From NCBI GenBank assembly GCA_904501755.1, contig CAJGBV010000001.1:1-64000 (forward strand): a DNA stretch of 64,000 nt, given 5' to 3'. The DNA is from Clostridiaceae bacterium (lineage in GTDB: Bacteria > Bacillota > Clostridia > Oscillospirales > Acutalibacteraceae). A model generated the notes under the pieces. That model made no database searches and was not told where the DNA came from. It saw only the letters and a program-made list of their open reading frames with translations. Shown piece by piece: positions 1-8,908 of the stretch. A program made the position numbers and the translations under genes. The number at the start of each line of letters is the position of its first letter. The first letter of the stretch is position 1.

Positions 1-145
1 TTAAAGCTTGTCGCTCATTCATAACAATACTGGCGTATTGTTCTTTGTCCTTGATTACTTAATTTCAATAAGAATCGTCGGGTCCTTTTTTGTTTGTCGT
101 TGTTTAATTTTCAAGGTCCGTTCTGCTCACCTTTTCGGTGGACAG
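1..145 (-). promoter_or_regulatory. Leader of a leftward rRNA operon (genes beyond the window edge)
   Basis: On the minus strand this stretch follows two strong promoters and has no open frame. It carries a small hairpin (CACC/GGTG, 128-140) and then the element ACCTTGAAAATTAAAC (minus strand, 102-117), which resembles the TTGAAAA(C/T)T(A/G)AAC element common in Firmicutes rRNA leaders and 16S-23S spacers. This suggests that 16S rRNA begins left of position 1. The rRNA gene itself is not in the window, so the identity is inferred from leader and promoter architecture. Confidence 0.6.
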
Positions 146-152
146 CTTATAC

Positions 153-181
153 ATTCTAACACAGTCGTTACCTATTGTCAA
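153..181 (-). promoter_or_regulatory. Strong sigma-A promoter P2 (putative rRNA operon)
   Basis: On the minus strand the -35 box is TTGACA (176-181), the spacer is 17 bases and the -10 box is TAGAAT (153-158). The -10 is followed by the start-region sequence AAGCTGTCC, which is shared with the upstream promoter P1. Near-consensus boxes in tandem are typical of rRNA operons. Confidence 0.75.
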
Positions 182-251
182 GAACTTTTTTAACTTTTTT
201 TAAAAAGTTTTTTTACTGTGTTTTCGCTGTCTTTTTTCGGACAGCTTTATT

Positions 252-280
252 GTTATACTACATTTCTCCTCTATTGTCAA
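252..280 (-). promoter_or_regulatory. Strong sigma-A promoter P1 (putative rRNA operon)
   Basis: On the minus strand the -35 box is TTGACA (275-280), the spacer is 17 bases and the -10 box is TATAAC (252-257), about 99 bases upstream of P2. The early transcript contains a hairpin GCTGTC/GACAGC (226-245). Both promoters share the AATAGRxxx sequence after the -35 box and AAGCTGTCC after the -10 box, so P1 and P2 look like duplicates. The remaining sequence up to sigF is T-rich on the plus strand, with no gene. Confidence 0.75.
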
Positions 281-310
281 CACCTTTTTTTGAATTTTTT
301 CTATTTTTTC

Positions 311-967
311 TCAACCGTTTTGACAGCCTCTCAGTTCAGTCAATATTCTTTTCTCCGCACGGGATACCTGAACTTGTGACATATTCATAATACTTGCTGT
401 TTCACTTTGAGTTTTATAGTGAAAATAACGTAATGTAATAAGTTTTCTATCAGAATTACTCAATGTATTAAGTAATTCTTCTATATATACCTTATTATTA
501 ATATTTTCTTCTTCGCTTTGCACAGGCAGCTCAATTTGTTTATCGGATTCATTATCAGTATAGGTAAGTGATGATATTGGCTGAAGTATACATATTGCAT
601 CCTTAACTTCCTCTGCATCTGCACCTGTACGCTGTGCAATTTCACTTACTGACGGTTCTCTGCACAATTCTTTTTCAAGCTGTTCTCTGACCTTTGCTAC
701 CTTAAAGGACAGTTCTTTAAGTGAACGGGAAACCTTAATAGCCCCTGTATCTCTGAACACCCTCTTTATTTCACCGATAATTGTAGGCACCGCATAGGTA
801 GAGAACATAAGCCCACGTGATTCATCAAAACCCTCTGCAGCTTTTATAAGCCCGATACAGCCTATTTGAAACAGGTCATCGTATTCTATACCCCGCCCTA
901 CAAACTTTCCTGCACAGGCTCTCACCAAACCGAAGTTTTCTGTTATAAGCTTTTCCTTATCAGGCAT
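311..967 (-). CDS. sigF: RNA polymerase sporulation-specific sigma factor SigF
   Basis: A sigma-70 family factor that directs the first forespore-specific transcription after asymmetric septation. The 218 residues are the usual length for SigF. Region 2 shows DDLFQIGCIGLIKAAEGFD and the FSTYA...IIGEIKR core-binding/-10 recognition segment. Region 4 ends with the helix-turn-helix around SQVQVSRAEKRIL. It is the third gene of a spoIIA operon and overlaps spoIIAB by 8 bases. Its activity should be held by SpoIIAB until SpoIIAA is dephosphorylated. The start ATG has AAAGGAA immediately upstream and is fixed by the overlap. SigG is the closest alternative, but the spoIIAA-spoIIAB context argues for SigF. 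Confidence 0.95.
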   Translation of the reverse strand: MPDKEKLITENFGLVRACAGKFVGRGIEYDDLFQIGCIGLIKAAEGFDESRGLMFSTYAVPTIIGEIKRVFRDTGAIKVSRSLKELSFKVAKVREQLEKELCREPSVSEIAQRTGADAEEVKDAICILQPISSLTYTDNESDKQIELPVQSEEENINNKVYIEELLNTLSNSDRKLITLRYFHYKTQSETASIMNMSQVQVSRAEKRILTELRGCQNG

Positions 968-1403
968 TTCCTTTTACCCTTAATTCAAGCTTTTTTGTCA
1001 AAGTAACTATTGTTCCTTTATCAATCTTAGAAACAACTCTTATACCATCTGTAAAGCTTTCCATAACCGCAAAACCCAGTCCTGCCCGTTCTCCGCCTAC
1101 TGTAGTATAGAGAGGCTCCATAGCCAGTTTCACATCAGGAATTCCGCAGCCCTTGTCCCTTATTTTGACTTTCACTATACCGCCGTCACAAATGTCTACA
1201 GATATGTATATTTTCCCAATTTTGTCTTTATATGCATGAACTATGCAGTTTGTTACTGCTTCCGATACTGCAGTCTTAATATCGTTAAGCTCCTCAAGAG
1301 TGGGGTCAAGCTGGGTTACAAAAGCAGCTACCGCAGCACGAGCAAAATACTCATTGGATGAATATGAATCAAATGTCATTGTAAATTTATTAATTGTTTT
1401 CAA
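960..1403 (-). CDS. spoIIAB: Anti-sigma-F factor / serine kinase SpoIIAB
   Basis: A GHKL-fold protein kinase that binds and inhibits SigF and phosphorylates SpoIIAA on serine. The 147 residues contain the N box EAVTNCIVHAY, the G1 box DKGCGIPD and the G2 box ERAGLGFAVM, all expected for ATP binding. The start is TTG with GGGAGG nine bases upstream, and it overlaps the end of spoIIAA by 14 bases, which implies coupled translation. The length and motifs match SpoIIAB rather than the RsbW branch, and the sigF neighbour settles it. Confidence 0.95.
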   Translation of the reverse strand: MKTINKFTMTFDSYSSNEYFARAAVAAFVTQLDPTLEELNDIKTAVSEAVTNCIVHAYKDKIGKIYISVDICDGGIVKVKIRDKGCGIPDVKLAMEPLYTTVGGERAGLGFAVMESFTDGIRVVSKIDKGTIVTLTKKLELRVKGNA

Positions 1404-1722
1404 CTTTAAAACCTCCCATATCTAATTTAGCGAGTCTTTCAATTCCTGCCAATTTCATAATCTTTGTAATTTGCGGTGATGTTCCTGTTATATGAAGCTG
1501 TGCACCCAGCCGCTGAAGATTTCTGAACCTTCCCATAACAAGACCTATACCTGAGCTATCCATAAAACCTATTCCCGAAAAATCGAGTACAAGAAGCTCA
1601 GGGATATTAAGCTCTATTGCACTGTCAATTGCTTCCCGCATTTCCCTTGCACTGTGATGGTCCAGTTCTCCCGAAAGATACGCTGTCACCACTTCGCCTT
1701 TTACACTTATTTTTACTGACAT
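1390..1722 (-). CDS. spoIIAA: Anti-sigma-F factor antagonist SpoIIAA (STAS domain)
   Basis: A single-domain STAS protein of 110 residues that frees SigF by binding SpoIIAB when unphosphorylated. The phosphoacceptor region is FSGIGFMDSSGIGLVMGR, with Ser57 in the expected position after Asp55-Ser56. It is the first gene of the operon and has a strong ribosome binding site, AAGGAGG, before the ATG. Upstream lies the valS terminator, which itself contains a consensus Spo0A box. I could not pick out a convincing sigma-H promoter. Confidence 0.95.
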   Translation of the reverse strand: MSVKISVKGEVVTAYLSGELDHHSAREMREAIDSAIELNIPELLVLDFSGIGFMDSSGIGLVMGRFRNLQRLGAQLHITGTSPQITKIMKLAGIERLAKLDMGGFKVENN

Positions 1723-1785
1723 ATTTTTTACCTCCTTAATATCAGGACAAGCATTTACATATATAATAACACCGTTAAAATAAAA

Positions 1786-1811
1786 AACCTGTCGAAGTCG
1801 GTCGACAGGTT
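1786..1811 (-). terminator. Rho-independent terminator of valS, containing a Spo0A-box sequence
   Basis: The stem AACCTGTCGA/TCGACAGGTT (10 bp) with a 6-base loop is followed on the minus strand by TTTTTTATTTT. It lies 12 bases after the valS stop. The plus strand of the stem includes TGTCGAA (1790-1796), the consensus 0A box, about 70 bases upstream of the spoIIAA start. Confidence 0.85.
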
Positions 1812-1822
1812 TAAAATTATTT

Positions 1823-4453
1823 TTATTGCATTGCTTTTAATTCCTCAATACTGCTGTTAATAAGTGCAATTCTATCTTCTACCTTTTTAAGCTTTTCACG
1901 CTGTTCTTCGAGAACGGCGGCAGGAGCCTTAGCAACAAAGCCGGGGTTATTCAGTTTCTTCTCAAAGAAGGCTTTGTCGTCAAGGGCTTTTTTAAGGTCT
2001 TTTTCAAGACGGGCGATTTCGGCAGCAGCATCAACAAGCTCGTTCATAGGAATGTAAATGTTAGCCGCATCGGTTACAACTCGAACAGCACCCTGTATAT
2101 CAAAGTTATCTGCAACCTCAACTACCGAAGCCGAAGCCAGTCGGCAGAAATAAGAGGTTCCGGCATTAAACACCGACTGCATAGAAGTAGCAATACAAAC
2201 CTTTGCTTTACGGGAAGGCGGAACATTCATTTCGCTTCTGCGGTTTCTTATTGCCTTAATAGCGTCCATTATTTTTTCAAAGTCCTCTTCATCAGCGGAG
2301 AAATCAAGAGCTTCGTTATAAACGGGCCACTGGCTTATCATAATGGATTCACCGCTATGTGGCAGTGACTGCCAGATTTCCTCGGTAATATAAGGCATAA
2401 AGGGATGAAGAAGCTTTAATGTGTTGCTCAATACGTACACAAGAACACTTCTTGCGTTATCGGCATATTCCTTGTTTTCACCGTTAAGACGGGCTTTACA
2501 AATCTCGATATACCAGTCGCAGAATACATCCCATATAAAATCGTAAAGCTTCTGAGCAGCAAGGCCCAGCTCATATTTATCGATATTCTCGGTTACATCC
2601 TTTACAAGCTTATTATACTTTGAAAGTATCCACTTATCCTCAAGGGCAAGCTCCTTTGGTAAAGGCATTTCATTATCGCTTTCAAGATTCATAAGAAGGA
2701 AACGTGCGGCGTTCCAAATCTTGTTAGCAAAGTTTCTGCAGGACTCAACACGGGAAGGAATATAACGCATATCGTTTCCTGGGCTGTTACCTGTGATAAG
2801 AGAAAATCTCAGTGCATCTGCACCGTAGTTTTCAATAATCTCCAAGGGGTCAACACCGTTGCCCAATGATTTTGACATCTTTCTTCCCTGTTCATCACGA
2901 ACAAGACCGTGAATAAGAACAGTATCAAAGGGAACCTGTCCTGTATGTTCAATACCTGAGAACATCATACGCATAACCCAGAAAGGAATTATATCATAGC
3001 CTGTAACAAGGGTATTTGTGGGATAGTAATGCTTAAGATCTTCAGTATTATCAGGCCAACCGAGAGTTGAGAACGGCCAGAGAGCAGAAGAGAACCAGGT
3101 ATCAAGGGTATCGGGGTCCTGTTTAATATTTTTGCTACCGCATTTAGCACAGCAAACAGCGTCTTCTTTAGAAACAGTTATTTCACCGCAATCAGCACAG
3201 TACCAAGCAGGAATACGGTGTCCCCACCAAAGCTGACGGGAAATACACCAGTCGCGTATATTCTCAAGCCAGTGGAAGTATACTTTTTCAAAACGCTGAG
3301 GAACGAACTTTGTTTCGCCGTTCTTAACTGCATCAATAGCAGGTGTGGCGAGAGGCTTCATTTTTACAAACCACTGCTTAGAAACCCTTGGCTCAACAGT
3401 TGTAGAACAACGGTAACAGGTACCTACATTATGGCTATAGTCCTCAATTTTAACCAGAGCACCCTCTGCTTCAAGGTCTTTCACTATTGCTTTTCTTGCT
3501 TCATAACGATCCATTCCTGCATAAGCGGGATAGTCCTCGGTGATTTTTGCATCATCGGTCATTACATTAATAACAGGAAGGTTATGACGAAGTCCTACTT
3601 CAAAGTCGTTGGGGTCGTGTGCAGGGGTGATTTTAACAACACCTGTACCGAAGTCCATTTCAACATAATCGTCAGCAACAACAGGAATTTCTCTGTGAAC
3701 AATGGGTAGAATTACATTCTTGCCTATCATATCCTTATAGCGTTCGTCCTCAGGATTAACAGCAACAGCGGTATCGCCGAGAAGTGTTTCAGGACGGGTG
3801 GTAGCAAGCTGAATATAGCCGCTTCCATCTGCTAAAGGATAACGCAAATGCCAGAAGTGACCTGCCTGATCCTCATATTCAACCTCAGCATCGGAAATAG
3901 ATGTAAGACAGTGAGGACACCAGTTGATTATACGCTCACCTCTGTAAATAAGGTCTTTTTCATAAAGATTAACGAAAACCTCTTTAACCGCCTTATTACA
4001 ACCCTCGTCCATAGTAAAACGAAGTCTGTCCCAGTCACAAGAAGAACCAAGTTTTTTAAGCTGCTGTACGATTCTTCCGCCGTACTGCTCCTTCCATTCC
4101 CAAGCACGTTTCAAAAAGCCCTCTCTGCCGAGATCCTCTTTTGTAACGCCCTCTTCCTTCATTTTTGCAACAATTTTAGCCTCAGTTGCAATAGAAGCAT
4201 GGTCGGTACCGGGAAGCCAGAGGGTATCAAAGCCCTGCATTCTCTTAAAACGAATAAGAGCATCCTGTAAAGTATTATCAAGAGCATGTCCCATATGGAG
4301 CTGTCCAGTAATATTTGGAGGAGGAATAACTATAGTATATGTTTCCTTTCCTTCCTCTCTTTTTGCGTGAAAGTATTTACCATCAAGCCAGGACTGATAA
4401 ACACGGTCCTCAACATCTTTTGGGTTATACTGTTTAGCGAGTTCTTTTGCCAC
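1823..4453 (-). CDS. valS: Valine--tRNA ligase
   Basis: A class I aminoacyl-tRNA synthetase charging tRNA-Val, 876 residues, full length. The HIGH motif is HMGH (53-56) after PPPNITGQL, and the KMSKS motif is at 525-529. The middle part carries the CP1 editing domain ([15 protein letters not shown]...), with a CxxC zinc-type cluster nearby. The C-terminus is the coiled-coil arm expected for ValRS. The start codon is GTG with GGAGG nine bases upstream. It appears to be a single-gene transcript with its own promoter and terminator. Unlike many Firmicutes synthetase genes it has no room for a T-box leader, since the mapped promoter leaves only about 35 bases of leader. Confidence 0.98.
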   Translation of the reverse strand: MAKELAKQYNPKDVEDRVYQSWLDGKYFHAKREEGKETYTIVIPPPNITGQLHMGHALDNTLQDALIRFKRMQGFDTLWLPGTDHASIATEAKIVAKMKEEGVTKEDLGREGFLKRAWEWKEQYGGRIVQQLKKLGSSCDWDRLRFTMDEGCNKAVKEVFVNLYEKDLIYRGERIINWCPHCLTSISDAEVEYEDQAGHFWHLRYPLADGSGYIQLATTRPETLLGDTAVAVNPEDERYKDMIGKNVILPIVHREIPVVADDYVEMDFGTGVVKITPAHDPNDFEVGLRHNLPVINVMTDDAKITEDYPAYAGMDRYEARKAIVKDLEAEGALVKIEDYSHNVGTCYRCSTTVEPRVSKQWFVKMKPLATPAIDAVKNGETKFVPQRFEKVYFHWLENIRDWCISRQLWWGHRIPAWYCADCGEITVSKEDAVCCAKCGSKNIKQDPDTLDTWFSSALWPFSTLGWPDNTEDLKHYYPTNTLVTGYDIIPFWVMRMMFSGIEHTGQVPFDTVLIHGLVRDEQGRKMSKSLGNGVDPLEIIENYGADALRFSLITGNSPGNDMRYIPSRVESCRNFANKIWNAARFLLMNLESDNEMPLPKELALEDKWILSKYNKLVKDVTENIDKYELGLAAQKLYDFIWDVFCDWYIEICKARLNGENKEYADNARSVLVYVLSNTLKLLHPFMPYITEEIWQSLPHSGESIMISQWPVYNEALDFSADEEDFEKIMDAIKAIRNRRSEMNVPPSRKAKVCIATSMQSVFNAGTSYFCRLASASVVEVADNFDIQGAVRVVTDAANIYIPMNELVDAAAEIARLEKDLKKALDDKAFFEKKLNNPGFVAKAPAAVLEEQREKLKKVEDRIALINSSIEELKAMQ

Positions 4454-4493
4454 AAGAGTTTCCTCCGAATTCTAATTAATATAAATCTTATTA

Positions 4494-4522
4494 AGAATAC
4501 ACCTTTAACCTTTATTTGTCAA
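4494..4522 (-). promoter_or_regulatory. Sigma-A promoter of valS
   Basis: On the minus strand TTGACA (4517-4522), a 17-base spacer and TATTCT (4494-4499) precede valS. Transcription would begin near 4487, a short leader incompatible with a T-box. Confidence 0.7.
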
Positions 4523-4564
4523 ATAATTAATGAATATTTGAAAATAAAAAGGTAAATATATATT

Positions 4565-4627
4565 TGTCGGAAGTATTCGCGTTTGCTTAAATTCCGACAG
4601 CCGCTCAAGTTTATTTCTTGGGCGGCT
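4565..4627 (-). terminator. Two consecutive hairpins after parC
   Basis: Directly after the topoisomerase A-subunit stop there is a hairpin AGCCGCTCAAG/CTTGGGCGGCT (4599-4627), followed by a second inverted repeat TGTCGGAA/TTCCGACA (4565-4599) with a 19-base loop. Neither is followed by a good U-tract on the minus strand, whereas the first is followed by TTTGCTTTT on the plus strand. They probably terminate or stabilise the parE-parC mRNA, but the mechanism is unclear. Confidence 0.5.
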
Positions 4628-4633
4628 TTGCTT

Positions 4634-6880
4634 TTAATCGAAATCCATTTCGTTTTGAGAGCCACTGCCTGCAGGTTTATTTCCCGCCGCAGGAAGAGTT
4701 CGAGTCCTCAGTCTGTGCTCATTTTCAATAGAACCTTTTACATAAATTTCAGCAGCTTCTATTTTCTGTCCACGCTTTTGTGTCATAACAGCAATACCAC
4801 CGTTTTCCTTGACGCCCTTTGCCGGAATATTAGCACTGTTTACCAGCAGTATTCTTCCGTTAGTGGAACGAAGCATAAGCTCGGTTTCTTCCTTTATATA
4901 AATAGCCTTAAATAAAGGATATTTGTCGCAGTAAGCCTTAATGAGCTTTTTGCGGTTTGTTTTTGTTTCGTAAGCAGACAGAGCAACCTTTGAAATTCTT
5001 CCGTTTTCATAAACAAAAAGCATATATCCCGTATATTTATCAAGAACGGTCATATAAACAGGAGTTTCGCCCTCATCGAAATCAAGCTTAGCGGGAATAT
5101 AATCACCCAGCATACTTGCCTTAGTTTCAGAAAACTCCTCTGCAGTGGTTTTATACACCTGTTGCTTATTTGTAAAGAACAGAAGCTCTGCAGCATTGGT
5201 GGATTCAACACTCTGGGTTATAAAGTCACCCTCCTTGCATTTCTGCTCACCGCTCATACGAAGTGAAATAGGAGTGATTTTTTTGAAATATCCGTCGTTT
5301 GTAAAGAAGAAGGTAACAGGAGAATTATCCACTTCCCTTTCTTCCTCACCATTTTCAGCAACGTCACCGGCATTTATAATCTTAGTGCGGCGTTCTGTGC
5401 CGTATTTCTTTATAACCTCAGTAAGCTCTCCAACGATTATCTTAAGAATTTTTGCATTTGATTTAAGAATCGCTTCCATCTCTTCGATTTCGTTTTCAAG
5501 CTTTTCGATATCATCAAGTCTTTTGAGGATATATTCTCTGTTTAAATGACGAAGTTTTATTTCGGCTACATACTCTGCCTGAATTTCATCAATACCAAAG
5601 CCAATCATAAGATTGGGAACAACCTCTTTTTCTTCCACCGTTTCTCTTACAATCTTTATTGCTTTATCAATATCAAGCAAGATTTTTGATAGACCTTTAA
5701 GAAGATGAAGTCTATCCTTGGCTTTAGTAAGAGAATGATATACCCTTCTCTTTACGCAAAGGGTTCTGTATGCAACCCATTCGCTTATAATTTCCTTAAT
5801 ACCCATTACCTTTGGATAACCTGCAATAAGAATATTAAAGTTACATGCAAAACTATCCTGCAACGGTGTTAATCTGAAAAGCTTTTTCATAAGCTTTTCG
5901 GGATCGGCGCCTCGTTTTAAATCAATAGTGATTTTAAGACCTGAAAGGTCGGTTTCATCACGAATGTCATTAATCTCAGTAACCTTTTTAAGCTTTACAA
6001 GGTCTACGACCTTTTCGATGATAGCTTCACTGGTAGCGGTAGGAGGAATTTCTGTTATATCTATACAGTTGTTCTTTTTATCAAAAGTATAAACGCCTCG
6101 CACCTTAAAGCTTCCGCGACCTGTTTCATAGATTTTTTCCATTTCCTCTCTGTTATAGAGAAGCTCACCGCCTATGGGGAAATCGGGCGCAAGAAGTGTG
6201 TCGGCAACATTAATATCGTTATCCTTTATATAGGCAATTGTGGTTTCACATACCTCTTTTAAGTTAAAGGAACAAATGTTACTTGCCATACCTGCCGCAA
6301 TACCCATATTGGAATTGACAAGTATAGTCGGAAATGTAACGGGGAATAACACAGGCTCTTTCATAGTAGCATCATAGTTATCTACAAAATCAACTGTGTC
6401 CTTATCAATATCTGCAAACAGTTCTGCAGATATTGGAGCTAACTTTGCCTCGGTATATCGTGAAGCCGCATAAGCCATATCCCTTGAATACGCTTTACCG
6501 AACGAACCCTTTGAAGCAACAAATGGGTGGAGTAAAGCCTCATAGCCTTCACTCAGTCGCACCATTGTTTCGTATATAGCACCGTCACCGTGAGGGTTTA
6601 GCTGCATTGTTCTGCCCACTATATTTGCTGACTTAATGGTTGAGCCGTTAAGCAGACCCATATTGTACATTGTGTAAAGAAGCTTTCTGTGAGAAGGCTT
6701 AAAGCCGTCTATCTCAGGTATAGCTCGGGACACAATAATACTCATAGCATACGGCATAAAATTAGATTTAAGGGTCTGTGTAACCTCTTGGTCAATAACC
6801 GTTCCTGCACCTGCTATAAAGGCGTTAGAACCTTTTTTCTTTGGTGCTGATTCAGTTTCTTTCTTTTTTCTTGGAGCCAT
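4634..6880 (-). CDS. Type IIA DNA topoisomerase, A subunit (ParC/GyrA-like, divergent)
   Basis: The breakage-reunion subunit of a type IIA topoisomerase, 748 residues. A lysine-rich N-terminus (1-20) precedes the winged-helix domain. The catalytic tyrosine is Tyr142 in AASRYTE. The quinolone-determining loop reads NPHGDGAIYE, so the positions of E. coli GyrA Ser83 and Asp87 hold Gly100 and Glu104. The C-terminal region has weak beta-propeller repeats and no canonical GyrA box (QRRGGKG), which fits a ParC-type rather than a gyrase subunit. It is co-transcribed with the B subunit 12 bases upstream, and AGGAG precedes the ATG. The sequence departs from standard GyrA and ParC, and a clostridial paralogue distinct from the housekeeping gyrase is likely. 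I therefore leave the symbol blank. Confidence 0.85.
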   Translation of the reverse strand: MAPRKKKETESAPKKKGSNAFIAGAGTVIDQEVTQTLKSNFMPYAMSIIVSRAIPEIDGFKPSHRKLLYTMYNMGLLNGSTIKSANIVGRTMQLNPHGDGAIYETMVRLSEGYEALLHPFVASKGSFGKAYSRDMAYAASRYTEAKLAPISAELFADIDKDTVDFVDNYDATMKEPVLFPVTFPTILVNSNMGIAAGMASNICSFNLKEVCETTIAYIKDNDINVADTLLAPDFPIGGELLYNREEMEKIYETGRGSFKVRGVYTFDKKNNCIDITEIPPTATSEAIIEKVVDLVKLKKVTEINDIRDETDLSGLKITIDLKRGADPEKLMKKLFRLTPLQDSFACNFNILIAGYPKVMGIKEIISEWVAYRTLCVKRRVYHSLTKAKDRLHLLKGLSKILLDIDKAIKIVRETVEEKEVVPNLMIGFGIDEIQAEYVAEIKLRHLNREYILKRLDDIEKLENEIEEMEAILKSNAKILKIIVGELTEVIKKYGTERRTKIINAGDVAENGEEEREVDNSPVTFFFTNDGYFKKITPISLRMSGEQKCKEGDFITQSVESTNAAELLFFTNKQQVYKTTAEEFSETKASMLGDYIPAKLDFDEGETPVYMTVLDKYTGYMLFVYENGRISKVALSAYETKTNRKKLIKAYCDKYPLFKAIYIKEETELMLRSTNGRILLVNSANIPAKGVKENGGIAVMTQKRGQKIEAAEIYVKGSIENEHRLRTRTLPAAGNKPAGSGSQNEMDFD

Positions 6881-6891
6881 TTATTTTTCTC

Positions 6892-8874
6892 CTAACTTAT
6901 ATCGGCATCATCCATATATAGATAGCCGTTTTCTGAAATATAATCTTTTCTTCCCGCAAGGTCATCACCAAGCAGCATTTCAAACATAACCTCTGTAATC
7001 TCAGCATCCTCGGGCTTAATCTTTATAAGACGGCGTGTATCAGGATTCATTGTAGTAAGGTTCATCATATCAGGTTGGTTTTCACCAAGTCCCTTTGAGC
7101 GCTGAAGAGAATACTTTTCTTCGCCTATCTTTTCAAGAATTTCTTTCTTCTCGGTTTCGTCATAGGCGAAATAGGTCATATTCTTAGTATTTATTTCGTA
7201 AAGCGGTGTTTCCGCGATAAATACTCTACCCTCATTTATAAGGGTCGGCATAAGCCTGTATATCATTGTAAGAATAAGAGTTCTAATATGGAAGCCGTCA
7301 ACGTCGGCATCGGTACAAATAATAATCTTATTCCAACGCAAATTCCTAATATCAAAGTTAGAAAGATTTTTATTAGCCTTTGATTTTACCTCAACACCGC
7401 AGCCTAAAACTTTAAGCAAATCGGTAATAATCTCACTTTTAAAAATCTTATCATACTCAGCCTTAAGACAGTTGAGAATTTTACCTCTTACAGGCATAAT
7501 TGCCTGAAAAGCGGCATCACGGGCAAGCTTACAGGAACCAAGAGCCGAATCACCCTCAACTATATAAAGTTCACGCTCGTTAATATCTTTGCTTCTGCAG
7601 TCAACAAATTTCTGCACTCTGTCAGCAAGAGCATTACCTGTAGCAAGGGTTTTCTTTATATTAATTCTTTCTTTTTCACTCTTTTCACGACTGCGCTTAT
7701 TAATAAGCACCTGATCAATTATCTTATCTGCCTCATTTTTATTTTCGATAAAATAAATTTCAAGCTGATGCTTTAAGAAATCAGCCATCGCCTCATAAAT
7801 AAATTTATTGGTAATAGCCTTTTTGGTCTGATTTTCGTATGAAGTTTCGGTGGAGAAAGAAGAAATACATATATTAAGACATTCCTCTACATCGGAAAAA
7901 GAGATTTTACTCTCATTTTTCTGATACTTGTTCTGTTGCTTTATATAAGAATCGAGCTGAGTAACAAAAGCATATTTAACAGCTCTTTCAGGAGAACCGC
8001 CATGCTCAAGCCAACTGGAGTTGTGATAGTATTCGGTCATTTTGTTATGGTTTGAGAAAGCAACAGCCACGTTAATCTTAACCTTATATTCAGGTCTGTC
8101 ATCTCTGTCCCTACCCTTACGTTCGGTTTTCCAAAACTGAACCGGAGTCAGCGCTTTTTCATCAACAACCTCGTGAAGATAGTCCTCAATACCGTTTTTG
8201 TAGCAGAATTCCTTTGTTTCAAATTTTGCTCCTACCTGGTTTCTAAACACAAAAAGAAGTCCGTCATTAACAATAGCCTGTCTTCTTATAATATCTTCAA
8301 AGTAGGAAGCAGGTATATCAACATCATTAAATACTTCTCTATCAGGCTTCCAACGGGTTTTTGTACCGGTATCCTTACCATCATAAATTTCTTTTTTAAG
8401 ACCGCCTATATTAAAGCCCTTTTCAAAATGCAGATTATAAATAAAACCGTCACGCTTTATTTCAACATCCATATACTCAGAAGAAAACTGCGTAGAGCAA
8501 AGTCCAAGACCATTGGTACCTATGGAATATTCATAGCTTCCGCCCGCATTGGTATCGTATTTACTACCTGCATAAAGGGTACAGTAAAGAAGCTCCCAGT
8601 TGTATTTATCTTCGTTTTTATTATAATCAACAGGCGCACCGCGTCCGAAATCCTGCACCTCAATAGAGCCGTCGCTGTATCGGGTAACAATTATCTTTTT
8701 ACCATGGCCCTCACGAGCTTCGTCAATTGAGTTTGAAAGAATTTCAAAGGCTGAATGCTGACAACCCTCAAGTCCGTCAGAACCAAAAATTACCGCAGGG
8801 CGTTTTCTGACCTGATCGGGACCTTTTAACTGTTTTATACTTTCATTAGTATACTCGGATTTTTTTACTGCCAT
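6892..8874 (-). CDS. Type IIA DNA topoisomerase, B subunit (ParE/GyrB-like, divergent)
   Basis: The ATPase and Toprim subunit, 660 residues. The GHKL part has VRKRPAVIFGSDG, where most GyrB/ParE have VRKRPGMYIG, followed by the catalytic Glu44 and Asn48 in FEILSNSIDEA. The Toprim part has EGDSALG (usually EGDSAGG), PVRGKILN and TDADVDG, so metal-binding acidic residues are kept. The ending RSKGLGE...MNPDTRRL is standard. Its partner A subunit follows 12 bases downstream. The ribosome binding site AAGGGGA can fold into AAAGG-GGAAAA-CCTTT, which might damp initiation. The promoter contains an NrdR-box-like palindrome. Divergence at otherwise invariant positions marks it as a specialised paralogue. 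Confidence 0.85.
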   Translation of the reverse strand: MAVKKSEYTNESIKQLKGPDQVRKRPAVIFGSDGLEGCQHSAFEILSNSIDEAREGHGKKIIVTRYSDGSIEVQDFGRGAPVDYNKNEDKYNWELLYCTLYAGSKYDTNAGGSYEYSIGTNGLGLCSTQFSSEYMDVEIKRDGFIYNLHFEKGFNIGGLKKEIYDGKDTGTKTRWKPDREVFNDVDIPASYFEDIIRRQAIVNDGLLFVFRNQVGAKFETKEFCYKNGIEDYLHEVVDEKALTPVQFWKTERKGRDRDDRPEYKVKINVAVAFSNHNKMTEYYHNSSWLEHGGSPERAVKYAFVTQLDSYIKQQNKYQKNESKISFSDVEECLNICISSFSTETSYENQTKKAITNKFIYEAMADFLKHQLEIYFIENKNEADKIIDQVLINKRSREKSEKERINIKKTLATGNALADRVQKFVDCRSKDINERELYIVEGDSALGSCKLARDAAFQAIMPVRGKILNCLKAEYDKIFKSEIITDLLKVLGCGVEVKSKANKNLSNFDIRNLRWNKIIICTDADVDGFHIRTLILTMIYRLMPTLINEGRVFIAETPLYEINTKNMTYFAYDETEKKEILEKIGEEKYSLQRSKGLGENQPDMMNLTTMNPDTRRLIKIKPEDAEITEVMFEMLLGDDLAGRKDYISENGYLYMDDADIS

Positions 8875-8908
8875 TAAAGGTTTTCCCCTTTGTCTTATAA
8901 TCTTAAAT

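Noticed and set aside
1723..1785. Sigma-H promoter of spoIIA
   Set aside because: Expected by analogy with Bacillus, but no AGGA-n12-14-GAAT pair of acceptable quality could be found.
4454..4633. T-box leader in front of valS
   Set aside because: The best promoter leaves about 35 bases of leader, and I find no T-box sequence (TGGNACCGCG-type) or Stem I specifier.
8173..8730. Plus-strand frame of 185 codons opposite the topoisomerase B gene
   Set aside because: Antisense to a conserved coding region; composition follows from the complement of that gene.
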